DNA of 64,000 nt from Brasenia schreberi (taxonomy: Eukaryota > Streptophyta > Magnoliopsida > Nymphaeales > Cabombaceae). Of the stretch, positions 51,290-61,500 are shown one piece after another. The notes below the pieces were generated by a model, which ran no database searches, was not told where the DNA came from, and saw nothing but the letters and a program-made list of their open reading frames with translations. The DNA is taken from contig JAYKKT010000056.1 of assembly GCA_036023115.1 (NCBI GenBank), positions 2,002,001 to 2,066,000 on the forward strand, read 5' to 3'. Every line of letters begins with the position of its first letter. Within the stretch, counting starts at the first letter, position 1. The position numbers and the translations under genes are program-made.

Positions 51290-51370
51290 ACGCCCTTCAC
51301 GCCTGAAAATCGAACTCAACACCAACAACGTGGGAGTCACAGAGCCCTGCCAGATGAGCTAACCCTTCGC
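51290..51370 (-). repeat. tRNA-derived SINE-like unit with clear A and B boxes
   Basis: On the minus strand GGTTAGCTCATCTGGCAGGG (about 51,365-51,346) fits the pol III A-box consensus and GAGTTCGATTTTC (about 51,319-51,307) fits the B box, at tRNA-like spacing. Arms do not form a convincing complete cloverleaf, so a SINE head or tRNA relic is more likely than a functional tRNA gene. Confidence 0.6.
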
Positions 51371-51607
51371 ATTCAAGTTGATTTTATATTTTGGATGCAA
51401 TAGCCCTTGGTCTGAGTATAAGTTTATAATAGTCTTTGATTAAGATGTCAAAATCACTACGCACCGATACTTAAAAGAAGTTTTTGAATTAAGTGTATGA
51501 TCGTACTCATGGACAGCGAAAGTACCTCTTGGTTTAGTGATTACGCAATGACTCTCTCTTCCATTAATTATACTTCTTTAAATGTATGGCGAATATCCCA
51601 GTCATGC

Positions 51608-51640
<33 letters not shown>

Positions 51641-52785
51641 TGATCTCTCTTTGCTGCCTCAGTGTCCCGCAGCCGGGCGCACACACATTCGTATAAATGT
51701 ATGCTAAATATCCTCACTGATACCATGCCTCGTGCGTGTTATGGTCCGTTGATTAGACTGAACCCGACTCAAAGTGTTCAGTTTATTATGCGCAGGCTGC
51801 TCATTTACTGCTTCCCCTCTTTCATACTGTCATAACAGGAGAAAGCTTCAAAATTCAACAATATGCAACCGAAGATTATATGCTCCAACAGGGTGCCGTC
51901 CAGTTGCTGCAGTGAAAAACAAGAAAAGAATGTAATGTTTGATTCAGTAAGTGTCTTCCCCATGAATTAAAAGCTCCCGCTCAACAGATCAATATACTCA
52001 TCTGAAAAAATCATACGTCGATCGTTATATAGGAAAATGAAAAAAATCTTGAGTCTGCCACTGATCATTGGTCAAAGGTTAGGTACGCCTGACCTAGGTT
52101 TTGCGATCAGTTCTGCACAATCATAAAAAGGTTAGGACCAACCGTGCCTACCAAACCATTGTCAGTCAATACGGTCCCAAAAGGCGGACCTGAAAGTGGG
52201 GTTTGCTTGAAATGTGGTGGGGCTCCCTGCAGCCTAGGGCATATATTTGCATGGCTTTCTAGGTTCAGAAATCTGAATATTGAGATTTTTGAATAAAGGA
52301 AAGGTCATATGTTTAAAAGAGAAGATTAATTAGGAGAGGCCCTACGTACTTTGGGGTAGAAGGTGATCTCTCACTCCCATTTGGTGTCATTGGTGGGACA
52401 CTTTGGTTTGTCAGGACCACACCACCGACAGAAGTGTGACCACTCCAACTTAAGAGTCTGAAGCCATACAGATAGATAGAAAAGAAGATCAACACCCCGA
52501 AAGCGAGTACCTGGAATTAACACACACACACAAAATTGCGTTCCTATCCTTATTTATCAATAATCTAAATGCTCTCTCTCTCTCTCTCTCTGCGTGAGAG
52601 TACTTTGAGAGGCAATACTTGTGTCAGAGGGCTCTCTTCTCACATAAGAGGGTCAGAAAGAAGCAGGACCTCTCTTCGTTCGGACTACACGAAACAAATG
52701 GCCTCACTTTGATGCGTCCACGTAATCATCATTGCCTTATATCTCCATGCGATCCCTTTCAAGCTGAGCATCTTCGTCATGCCCT
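51371..52785. other. Upstream region of the zinc finger gene
   Basis: Contains (GT)n(GA)n at about 51,611-51,640 and a (CT)n tract at 52,570-52,591. The (CT)n tract lies about 200 bp before the start codon and follows an AT-rich TTATTTATC (about 52,549), so it may mark the core promoter or 5' leader. No other gene recognised. Confidence 0.4.
52570..52591 (+). promoter_or_regulatory. (CT)n pyrimidine tract, candidate core promoter / leader element
   Basis: About 11 CT units lie roughly 200 bp upstream of the start codon and just after TTATTTATC, a weak TATA-like sequence. Pyrimidine tracts near transcription starts are common in plant genes. The placement is suggestive only. Confidence 0.35.
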
Positions 52786-52811
52786 GTGATGGCCGGCATC
52801 TCCTTCGCTGA
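52779..52811 (+). CDS. Overlapping upstream ORF of the zinc finger gene
   Basis: ATG at 52,779 opens a 10-codon frame (MPCDGRHLLR, stop TGA at 52,809) that begins 10 nt before the main ATG and ends 20 nt beyond it in another frame. Its ATG has G at -3 and C at +4, an acceptable context, while the main ATG has G at -3 and G at +4, a strong one. If both lie on the mRNA, leaky scanning would be needed for main-frame translation, so this ORF could damp expression. Translation is inferred. Confidence 0.45.
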   Translation: MPCDGRHLLR

Positions 52812-53691
52812 CCACCACGCTTCCCTAATGAATTTCCAGCCTCCCACTGTTGGGACGGGGCCGGCCGGCATTCCGGCCTCCGTCGACTCTTTCTCTCAGC
52901 TACCTTTCATTCGGTCTGGGATCTTTACCAGTGAAACCAACGCTGCCGCCACTACCGCCAACAACAATAACATCAATACCAACAATAGTAGCAGCAACAA
53001 AGAGAAGGCCATTCGTCTCTTTGGTATAGAATTCAGTGAGAAGAAACCAGACCAAGCGATTAGGGACGAAGACGACTTGGATGAGACCATGTGCGAAGAG
53101 AGTAACAAAGAGTTGGATGATGGTAACAGCAGTAGCAATAACAATAGCAACGCTAGCAACAATAACAACAATTCTGGCGGCAGCCGTAGCGGAAGTGGCG
53201 GTGCTGCTGGTAATAGTACTAGTCGGAAATTCGAGTGCCATTACTGTTGCCGAAATTTTCCGACTTCTCAGGCATTAGGAGGACATCAAAACGCACACAA
53301 GAGAGAGCGACAGCACGCGAAGAGGGTGCACCTGCAGTCGGCCATGGCGCACCCGGTTGCGGTAGGCACCAGCCTAGGTCCAGTCTTCGGACTCATGAAC
53401 TACCACCATCACCGACTAGCAAACCGAGCTGTGTTGGGTGGGTTCGAGCCTACCTCCTACTCATGGTTGCCAAATGCGTCACAAACTATCAATGGCAGCC
53501 CGATTCAGCCTCTGTGGAGAGTCCCCTTGGTTCAGAATGGGCACATACACGAGGGGTTTCAGCACTCAGCCATACCTCTGCAGCTGTTTTCAGGAGAGGA
53601 CACGATCTCAGGACACGAGCCGAGGCTCGGTCACCAAACCGGGACGATAGAGCCGGGGAAGGATAATATGAGTCTTGATCTGCACCTGTAA
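52789..53691 (+). CDS. C2H2 zinc finger transcription factor with EAR motif, GIS/ZFP8-like
   Basis: An uninterrupted 300-residue protein in one exon, as usual for this family. A single plant Q-type C2H2 finger spans residues 148-172: FECHYCCRNFPTSQALGGH with zinc ligands C150, C153, H166 and H170, and the plant-specific QALGGH at 161-166. Upstream lies RLFGIEFSEKK (76-86), a conserved box of the GIS/GIS2/ZFP5/ZFP6/ZFP8 group. The C-terminus is SLDLHL (295-300), an EAR motif for TOPLESS-type corepressors. Known members are nuclear regulators of trichome or root-hair formation responding to gibberellin and cytokinin; a similar role here is inference. Asn/Ser-rich tracts (56-70, 113-145) make it somewhat longer than Arabidopsis relatives (about 200-260). 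The start is the ATG at 52,789 in strong context; no earlier in-frame ATG was seen. Which paralogue it is cannot be decided. Confidence 0.93.
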   Translation: MAGISFADHHASLMNFQPPTVGTGPAGIPASVDSFSQLPFIRSGIFTSETNAAATTANNNNINTNNSSSNKEKAIRLFGIEFSEKKPDQAIRDEDDLDETMCEESNKELDDGNSSSNNNSNASNNNNNSGGSRSGSGGAAGNSTSRKFECHYCCRNFPTSQALGGHQNAHKRERQHAKRVHLQSAMAHPVAVGTSLGPVFGLMNYHHHRLANRAVLGGFEPTSYSWLPNASQTINGSPIQPLWRVPLVQNGHIHEGFQHSAIPLQLFSGEDTISGHEPRLGHQTGTIEPGKDNMSLDLHL

Positions 53692-54070
53692 CGTCTCTTT
53701 CTCTGCTCGGGTGTAAGAATATGTCCCTCAATTTCTCTCCATTGACACATTGCTTTCATCTTTTTACTTTAGCGCTCTCTCTCTCTCTCTCTCGGGAAGG
53801 CTAGGGAAGTCTTATGAAGATGAGAAACTGTACTCAGTCTGAGGGAAAACATTCTGATCTTTTTATTTGGAGTTCTTAGTCCCCACTATGATTTGCTCAA
53901 CGAATTAAAGTTAAATCATGATCAGCCTTTCTCTTCACGGTTTTTTATTTTACAGTGGCGTCTAATTTTTCATGTTTCGTTATATGCTACTCCGAGTAAT
54001 TGGTCTTGTTCATGATTTGGAATTCTGGCTTTTATGTATCACTATGCTGAATAAGAAAAAAAGTCAAAAC
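53692..54070 (+). terminator. Probable 3' UTR and polyadenylation region of the zinc finger gene
   Basis: It contains a (CT)n tract at about 53,775-53,793, T-rich stretches near 53,940, and the AATAAA-like AATAAG at about 54,052 followed by A-rich sequence. The cleavage site cannot be fixed from sequence. Confidence 0.35.
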
Positions 54071-56514
54071 AAACTGATTTGCGCCATGATCTAACTCAAT
54101 TCGTTACCCGTCATGACAATGTTTGATCATAGAGTTGTAATTCATCCTCAGTTGCACGCTGTCGCGTGTGTCTATGTACGTGTACGTGTGCGTGAGTGAG
54201 AGAAAGATCCTTTGTAAAAAAGTATGACTCCAAATATGTGACGTGTTCAGTGATCCTTCTAGTTCCATCATGCCTTCCAAAACGTACGTGTATGTTTGTC
54301 CTCATGATAGAGGAATTCAGGTTTTGAAGTCATTGCATTAACATCTCTCTCTCTCTCTCTCCCTCTAACACACAAGAATCGTAGTCTGGCCTCTTGCAGA
54401 AAAGCTACTAACTACCTGCTTATGCTTGCTATTACATTTCATGTAATATGGAATGAATAACGGATAGACTCAGGCCAAGATATGACAGCTACAACACTTA
54501 ACCATGTAATGCTTGAATTCTCACTGATGCCCGAGACAAGTTTACTCCTCGTATTAACTTTTACATTGGAATTTATCCTTGCATCCGTGGTATCTTTGAT
54601 CTTTTTACGGCTCTAACTCGTTGGTCCTCATGTCGAGTAATCTTCATAATGTATAAACAGCCTGCAGTTGCATCAGAAACTGATGGCACAGTGTTGTGAA
54701 TAACAGTGCGTGCATGTTCCTGATGGCATAGCAACAGCAGCGTTCATGTAGATATTGAAATGCCAGCATAGACTTCATTGGGTTCGAGAAACTGTTCATT
54801 GTGAAGCTCGCTTACATTTTCTTTCCTCTTCTCATTTGAGTAATCCAACACTAAAGTGATAGTAAACCCGAGATATGGAGATAATCAAGAGCATAGAACA
54901 GGTTTCTTGTTTTTTTACTGCAGGTAGGTGTATCAATTGATGCTAAAACTCCAAGATTTGTGAATTGGAGATCATCATGATCTTGATGCATGTCATTCAT
55001 GTTGGAGTGTGATGTGGAGCTTGAATATTTTGTGGTACCTAATCGGGATAGGGCTGAGTGCGCCCATCATGCATGTAATCTCAACTTTGATTACAATGGC
55101 ATATTTTTCTTTGAATTGTCACTTTGGATGGTGGAGAACGAGTCACTCGTTGCTCCCAAGCGAGACATAAATCTGTTTTTCTGATCGGTGTGGTTATCTG
55201 CATGTTTAATGATTCCGTCCTTTCCTTAAGAACCTAGTGACCAACAACCTCAAGAAGACATGATTGACATGTCTTTTGATGTCACGTTACCGATCCATTC
55301 ATGGCTTTCAGCGTATGCATGAATATGGTGGTCAACAGGAATAGATCTCTTATACATGGGCTCGCACAGCAACCCTCCAACTACACCAAGCCGGCAGAGA
55401 CGAGGAAAATGAAGAGTTAGTATAAAGGAAATTGTAATCGGTATTTAATTTGCCTTATATTTTTGGCTTATATTATATATAAATATAGATGAATAAAAAA
55501 CTAAATGTGTGTATATACTTGAAACACTAGTAGAGTGGCACGAAGCATCAGATTTATGTTTGTTTATAATGCAAATTAAGTTATCTGAATTGGTTATGTT
55601 ATAAGAGCTACACTGAGGAACTCTATCCAGGTGATGTATTGCTCTTTTTGCAAAGTGGTGGCCTTTGTGCTAAGCAGGTATTGGAGTTTCACCCACAGGA
55701 TTCTTCATTGAATTTATGCTCTTCGTGAATTCTAGATGCAGAATTAAATGCAGCATTTTTAGCATTTACAACTATTTATTTTCTGTTTTTTTATTTTCCA
55801 CATTTTTAAAAGTAGCTATCCACATGCACGGTTAGCACTTTTTGTACCCAATACCTTTTAATTGGATGTAGAATCTATTGAAGTTGCTTCCCTACTTTGA
55901 ACTTAGATATCAAAGTTAATCGTCCCGGACAACTCTTTTTAATTCCCTTATCAAACGGAAGAAATTAGAGGGCAATAGATTTTGTTGATCCATGATCAGT
56001 CTCTCTATCGGTTTCATGCTTTGAACGCGAATTTGTTTTTAAGCGCACATAATGAAAATGGTTCACCTCAAACACAAAGCCAGGAAAAAGAAGAGAGAAA
56101 GAAGAACCCAAGTTTTGACAAGAGATACATGATCGACGAGGAAGACAGGAAGAAGATTCTCACTATAACGAAGAGCCACTTACAATCCAAATAATCTCCG
56201 TAATTCATATTATTCAGGTAGAGCCGAGAGCTAACTTTCTGGTCGGGTCACCATTCTTGTCCCTCACAATTCAAGACACGTTAGCAGTTATTAATCTCCT
56301 GCTCTTTGAGCAGTATACCAAGTTCTGATTTGTGGAAACTGGTTCATGGTAAACTTCATTTTCTTATCAAGATCTGAACTAAAAGATCATCTCATTATTT
56401 GTTTATAATCCAGTCTTAAAATGACCACCATAATGTTCTACTAATATCATTAATTAATGACTCAAATATGATGTTACTCTTCTGATATAATGTCTGGAGA
56501 CATGAGAGATCAGA
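54071..56514. other. Intergenic stretch, no recognised gene
   Basis: Open frames at 54,990-55,184 and 55,982-56,194 lack known domains. A (CT)n tract lies at about 54,345-54,365. Confidence 0.4.
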
Positions 56515-56645
56515 ATGTTGCACAAAGAGCAACACCTCGCTGGGGGGTTGAGTCGCAAGCTGAAGGTCTTCGAATTCGACACCGGGACCTGCATCTTCCC
56601 TCGATCGACCTCCTCTTTATACACCAAAAAAAGTTTAAGGGAGGT
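56515..56645 (+). repeat. tRNA-derived SINE-like unit, second family member
   Basis: It aligns with 35,275-35,372: CTCGCTGGGGGGTTGAGTCG, a B-box-like GAATTCGACACCGGG, cctgcatcttccctcgat, and the tail TATACACCAAAAAAAG. Same orientation as the other two family members. Confidence 0.65.
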
Positions 56646-57270
56646 CAGAATGCTGCTTTAGAATCAATGCAACTGACCCCCACTTAGTGTTGTAAAGTTT
56701 CAGTTGCAGTTTAAACTTTTGGTATATGTGAAACTTAACTTATAAAATGCCAATCGTAAAAGAGTAAGCACCAACATATGCTCAGTAAGTGAGTCGATCC
56801 TGTTCAATGGGGTAACACCAAAAGCATGTACATCTCAAGCAATAACTGCATAATTATAATATATAAAGATAACAACAAAATAACAGTGACAACAAATACA
56901 CAAACATAATTATACATAACCAAGTTAACAACAGTTCAGAGATTATAATGAATCCACATATGCATGTCAAACATTGACAACTACAAATTTGTATGATCAC
57001 CACCACTTCGATATGCATGCACATACTTTATGTACATTATCTAATTTCACTTTTCTTAACCCAATGCATGTGGAGATGTTCGGCCCTCTATCCGTTGCTC
57101 TTGGTTTAACTCTGTTCTGCGAGTCTCGAGAAAACTCAAACAACATGCATTGTCAATATTTAATTTCGGTTTCTTTCTTTTTCATTAACGGGTACACCAC
57201 CCAGTTACAATGCATATATATATATAGCACCACAGAGGCTGCGGGGGACCCATTTAGAGCGATCAAAATC
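56646..57270. other. Intergenic stretch
   Basis: Nothing supported. A CAACAA/ATAACAA-rich segment lies at about 56,868-56,935. Confidence 0.4.
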
Positions 57271-57349
57271 TAAAAAAATCCTGACAACAACAACAACAAC
57301 AACTAAGCCTTTTCCCATACTAGACGGGGTCGGCTTAAAAAAATCCTGA
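57271..57349 (-). mobile_element. 51-bp RTE LINE insertion with perfect 14-bp target-site duplication
   Basis: 57,285-57,335 is only the last 51 bases of the LINE (minus strand): (CAA)n on plus, then ctaagccttttcccatacta and gacggggtcggct, matching the 3' ends of copies 1 and 2. The flanks are identical 14-mers TAAAAAAATCCTGA at 57,271-57,284 and 57,336-57,349. The perfect duplication and clean match to copies 1 and 2 show a recent insertion. Confidence 0.95.
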
Positions 57350-58562
57350 GTCCGGCATTATATAAAGGGAAATACAAGTTCTTTGTTGTGGACATGAAAT
57401 TCAAGTTTGCCTCACCCTGAAGAAATTTCTGAGTCCACATTCGTTGTTTTCGTCAATGCATTCACATACATACAAGAATATACATCATAACACTAAAATC
57501 AGCATACATCCACATAAACTCACAAGTATGCTCATTCATCAATAGCATGACCGTTTACTGGTATGAGAGGTAGCTCCATGTTGAGTAATGAATGCTTCAT
57601 TCATGTGTATATATATGTATTGAACATTTCATAACCACAAATGCACATATAAGTATTAGGCGTGCCATTCACGTCAACCCAATGTTGTAGCATTGTGTCA
57701 ATAATATACAAGCTATTTAAACATCAAATATGTTAAAGAGCATTTGCAGCTACTCTTACATGGCACTATCCGGAAAGACCAAGCCACTTACCTCAACTGG
57801 CACCCATATCCACTTTCAAACCATCCAAGTCCTCCTTTAAATCAGTTCAAAATGGTGGCAATGCGCCGATTTGCTGCCGGATTTCAACTCTCTCTGATCT
57901 CAAGACCATCTCTAACACGCAAAAGACCTCAGATTCTGCCTTTAAGTAGGCAAAAAGTGGTTGAGATCGGAAGGATTTCCTTCCTATTTCGCAGTAAACC
58001 TTCCTATTTAATGAAAAGAAAAAAACACCAATGTGAGCCCAAGTAGCCCGGAGAACCTCTTAGGCTGAGGCGAACTTTGTAAACTAGCAGATCAATTTAA
58101 CCATGATTAGTTCACCCATGAAGATGTCCGCATCTTTATCTAACTATGATTAGTTCAATAGCTGCATCTGCATTTGGTACATGATTGTTATCTCTATGTA
58201 GATCCAAGCTTATTCATTAAATAATGTATAAGTATTACCAAAAGAAATAAAGAAAACTAAAGAGGGTCTAAATTCAAAGTTTGGATGTTGGGAAAACATA
58301 TTCTTAATAAATGAAATGTACGCAATATCACCAGCTTGATGCTTAAATATATGTTTGGCTTTTATCACCAAGTCGACTTGGAGGTCCAGCTTGAGCATGT
58401 TAGCAACAAGTTACTGTGGATATGGGTCACTGGACTTTGATCCGGATCCAAGTTTGATCGAGAAATGAGGGCTAACCCTTAATTTCATACAACTCCATGT
58501 CCCAGCCTGCATAGTACCAGGCTTCCGAATTCTGGGAATTCTACATATATAGTAGTTCTGTG
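57350..58562. other. Intergenic stretch, no recognised gene
   Basis: The open frames at 57,744-58,046 (+) and 58,210-58,398 (-) have no recognisable domain. Confidence 0.4.
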
Positions 58563-58665
58563 ATGGCCCACGGCAGTGCGTGTTGGAAGCTATCGCTGCG
58601 GCAGGAGTTCGACTCCTGGTGTACCCACAGCTTCAGTCTCCCGTTGTAACCGAAAAAAGCAGTCC
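58563..58665 (+). repeat. tRNA-derived SINE-like unit, third family member
   Basis: A B-box-like GGAGTTCGACTCCTGG (about 58,605) is followed by gtctcccgttgtaaccgaaa, aligning with the ends of the units at 35.3 and 56.5 kb. The A-box side is more diverged. Confidence 0.55.
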
Positions 58666-59989
58666 GAAATTTTCAAGGGCTCACCACCAGGGGCAAGCAC
58701 AAAAGACATGCTAGCCGGATGAACCGAACAGGGCTCGTTCTCACTTTTAAATTATATTGTTCGTGGGCTTGTTACCACATTTCAGTCAGGCAAAGCACGA
58801 AAATCTGAGCTATATAAGTTCCTAAAGTTGAGACATGTACAAGGACGATCCACAATTATTGGGTTAACAAAATGAGTTTAAAGGCAAAGCAAGCTAACCA
58901 AACTAGCTCGTGCTTTTATGTGACCTAAACATGCTCTGAACTCATGCAACCTAACAAGCCTGTTCAGTGGGAATGGGCTCAAGGGGACGGGGCCCGGAGG
59001 GAAGGGGAGACCTCTACGGTGTGTTTGATACTATTGTTTCAAGAGAATTTAGTTTTGGTGCTTGCTTGGAACCACAGGAACTAGACTAAATGACTTCGCA
59101 AGAAAATAACCTTCTCTCTCATGTTGCTACTCTATCTCACACGAGAGCCTAAGCATAAGTGTATAGGAAGTATACATGTTTTTGTTTTTAACGTTTGAAA
59201 CTAACCCACAGAAAAAAACCCAACTTTATCGAACTCAAAAAGAGCAGAAAGTGGGACTTATTGTGTCTGTTTTGTTATAAAATAACCAACAAGAATTTAC
59301 ATAAACATAAACTCATTATAACAAAACAGTGAGCACCTAGATGTACGTGTTCAAACATGAATCGCTAAAGACGAGCTTTCGCTCAAGACAAGAGAAACCA
59401 CAAGCCGTTGTGTTCGATCCCTGCAATAACACTAAACTGCTTGTTTGTTTATAGTCGCCTTTTCTTGGAAGCAAGAGCCAAAAGACACGTTTTCAAAAAA
59501 ATAAAAGGTAATTCCCTCCAATATTGAAAAGTATCTTATGCATGGAAGGTCCCTAGATAAAGTTGTCACGTCTCGGCATTGGAATCACCCAATGAAGGGA
59601 AACTTGCGACCGGTGCTACATTGCGCACAAGCAAGCATTCACCAAGGATGTAGTGGTTCAGCAAAAGCTTATGACGATGATTGTGAGGATTGATTGAGTT
59701 TAATAGTAAGGAAACTTTAAAATAAATTAGAAAGCAAAGTAAGATTGTATTGATAGCAAATAAAGGTGGCCTACGACACACTTATAACTCAGAAGCGGGA
59801 CTCTTATTAAGTACAAAAGCAAAGTGTGCCCCCTGACTACAGTAGGGTCCTGTCTTAACACACTAGAGTTGCGAGGTGGTTCCCACGTAGGGGTCTGGTT
59901 ACACAAACATCAGTAAAGATCCATGGTCAAAGGGTCACATTCTTCTCACCTAAACAGTTGATGTCCATGGTAATCCAGCTCATAAATAG
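58666..59989. other. Intergenic stretch, possibly holding the chromovirus 3' end
   Basis: The side adjacent to 59,990 should contain the 3' UTR and 3' LTR of the minus-strand Gypsy element, but no LTR ends were recognised. A gctcg-rich patch lies near 58,720-58,940. Confidence 0.35.
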
Positions 59990-60757
59990 TATTCTCGCAT
60001 CTGCTTCGAAAACTAACATGGTTAACTTCTTCTCCCAGCTTGCATTAGCTTTGTCGTCTCCTTTTCACTTGACTAGATAGCGTTGGATGTGTCTTCTTTA
60101 TCTTCCATATGGTCAAGGATGCGTTCAACTTCCTTAGCTCTCGGGGTCCTTAGTGGCGTAAGTGTTTGCACTAGTTGGTTGTGGTCTGCATCTTTTATAT
60201 CAGTATGATATGCCTTTAGGTTACTCACATGGAAGATAAGATGCATATAAATGTGGTATGGAATATCCAATCGGTATGCCCAATTTCTCACTCTTTTGGT
60301 TATTGTATAGGGATTATCATACTTACGGATCAGTCTGGCGTGCTGCCCTCAAAAGATCTGCATTTACTTAGGGTATAGCTTCACAAGGACTTCGTCACTG
60401 ACCCCAAACTCGATAGTACGCCTCATCATATTCACCCACTTTTTCATATGCTTCGCTGCCTTCATAAGGAGAGCATGAGCAATATCATGTTGCTCCTATA
60501 GATCAGCATAGAAGGTGTGTGTGATAAGGGTCTTATCTTCGTACTATGCTACAAGTGTGCAGAGTATGCAACTATTGTCTTGTGGCCATCTCGAAGGGGG
60601 TTTTCCCAATAAATTCACTATGATATAGATTATACGACAATTAGGTGATATCAAGCCAATTTGTCCAGTTCTCTTAGTTGGATCTCACATAGTGCCTTAG
60701 GTAATCCATAAACAAGGCATTCATATGTTTCGTTTGACAATTTGTTTGTGATGACAG

Positions 60758-60912
60758 CTACAACAACAACAACAACTAAGCCTTTTCGCATACTATATGG
60801 GGTCGGCTACATGAATTCTTTGTTTCCACATAGCCTGATCATAATTTATAGAATTCATAGTAAATAAGTCCGACAAAGTTTTACATTGGTTATCAGAAGC
60901 CTAACACAATGA
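60758..60912 (-). mobile_element. RTE LINE fragment with inverted 5' segment
   Basis: 60,761-60,842 is the LINE 3' end on the minus strand (tail (CAA)n, ctaagccttttcgcatacta, tggggtcggctacatgaatt, tttgtttccaca) with about 40 bases missing. From about 60,843 the sequence switches to the LINE 5' UTR on the plus strand (ccgacaaagttttacattgg, tcagaagcctaacacaat). A 5' inversion from twin priming explains this arrangement. It lies inside the split Gypsy integrase, next to the APC1-like fragment. Confidence 0.8.
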
Positions 60913-61198
60913 TACAGAAGAATTGCAAGTAACAAAAGGTTGGTTCAAACAAACAACTCAAGTTGCAGGCCCAAAATACGGAAATCAAAGTTTAAAGTCA
61001 TAAAAGCAAACGACATGCAGAGAAACAAAATAAAAGCATAACCATGAACAGTTGTCTACCATAGAGAACAAACATTCCAAGAAATTCCTCTGTGTGCAAC
61101 TATGAATAGCATGAAAGGAAACAAAATATCGTGATTGGACACCCACTCGCATCGCAAAAATGACACGTGCTATAAATTAATGGTCATGAACGAGACCC

Positions 61199-61500
61199 TC
61201 ACTGGTTTCCCCTGATGAAGATCTCGTGATCGCCACCATTACAGGAGGTAAATGCTACCTCGTACTCGTTTACATTGCTCTGATCCCTAGTGATCTCCGA
61301 GGAGAACAAGAAGTAATCGAACTTTTCATCAATGGTATGGTCTCTGATGGGTTTTCCATCCAAAGATTCGACAGTGAGGCCGAACGGCTTGAACTCCCTC
61401 AATAGAGAGACCGCGCGAACTCCAGTGGCCACAGACATCGTATGCGAATCGAAATACGGAAGGGGGTGATGGAATGGGTTCCAAGCGAAACAGGAAGAGA
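61199..61500 (-). pseudogene. Captured cellular gene fragment resembling the APC1 N-terminus
   Basis: The minus strand from ATG at 61,438 encodes 79 residues: GVRAVSLLREFKPFGLTVES, LDGKPIRD, DEKFDYFLFSSEITRDQ, DHEIFIRGNQ, stop. The FKPFGL, DGKP, YFLF and HE(L/I)FIRGN spacing fits, as I recall it, the start of plant APC1, the largest subunit of the anaphase-promoting complex, which scaffolds cell-cycle ubiquitin ligation. About 60 bp before the ATG look like a leader, not retroelement. Only the first exon's worth is present; the stop falls at cagTGAGGG, close to a splice-donor pattern, which suggests a genomic rather than mRNA origin. It sits inside the Gypsy integrase and forms a continuous open frame with it. 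The protein identity is my recollection and should be treated as probable, not certain. Confidence 0.55.

Noticed and set aside
51290..51370. Functional tRNA gene on minus
   Set aside because: A and B boxes are present, but acceptor and anticodon stems do not pair well by eye, so it was listed as a SINE-like unit.
52786..52788. GTG as an alternative start one codon before the ATG
   Set aside because: Plant nuclear genes start at ATG; the ATG at 52,789 has strong context.
52896..53278. Long Leu/Ala-rich frames overlapping the zinc finger gene on other frames
   Set aside because: They are shadows of the Asn/Ser codon tracts (AAC/AGC repeats) of the real gene.
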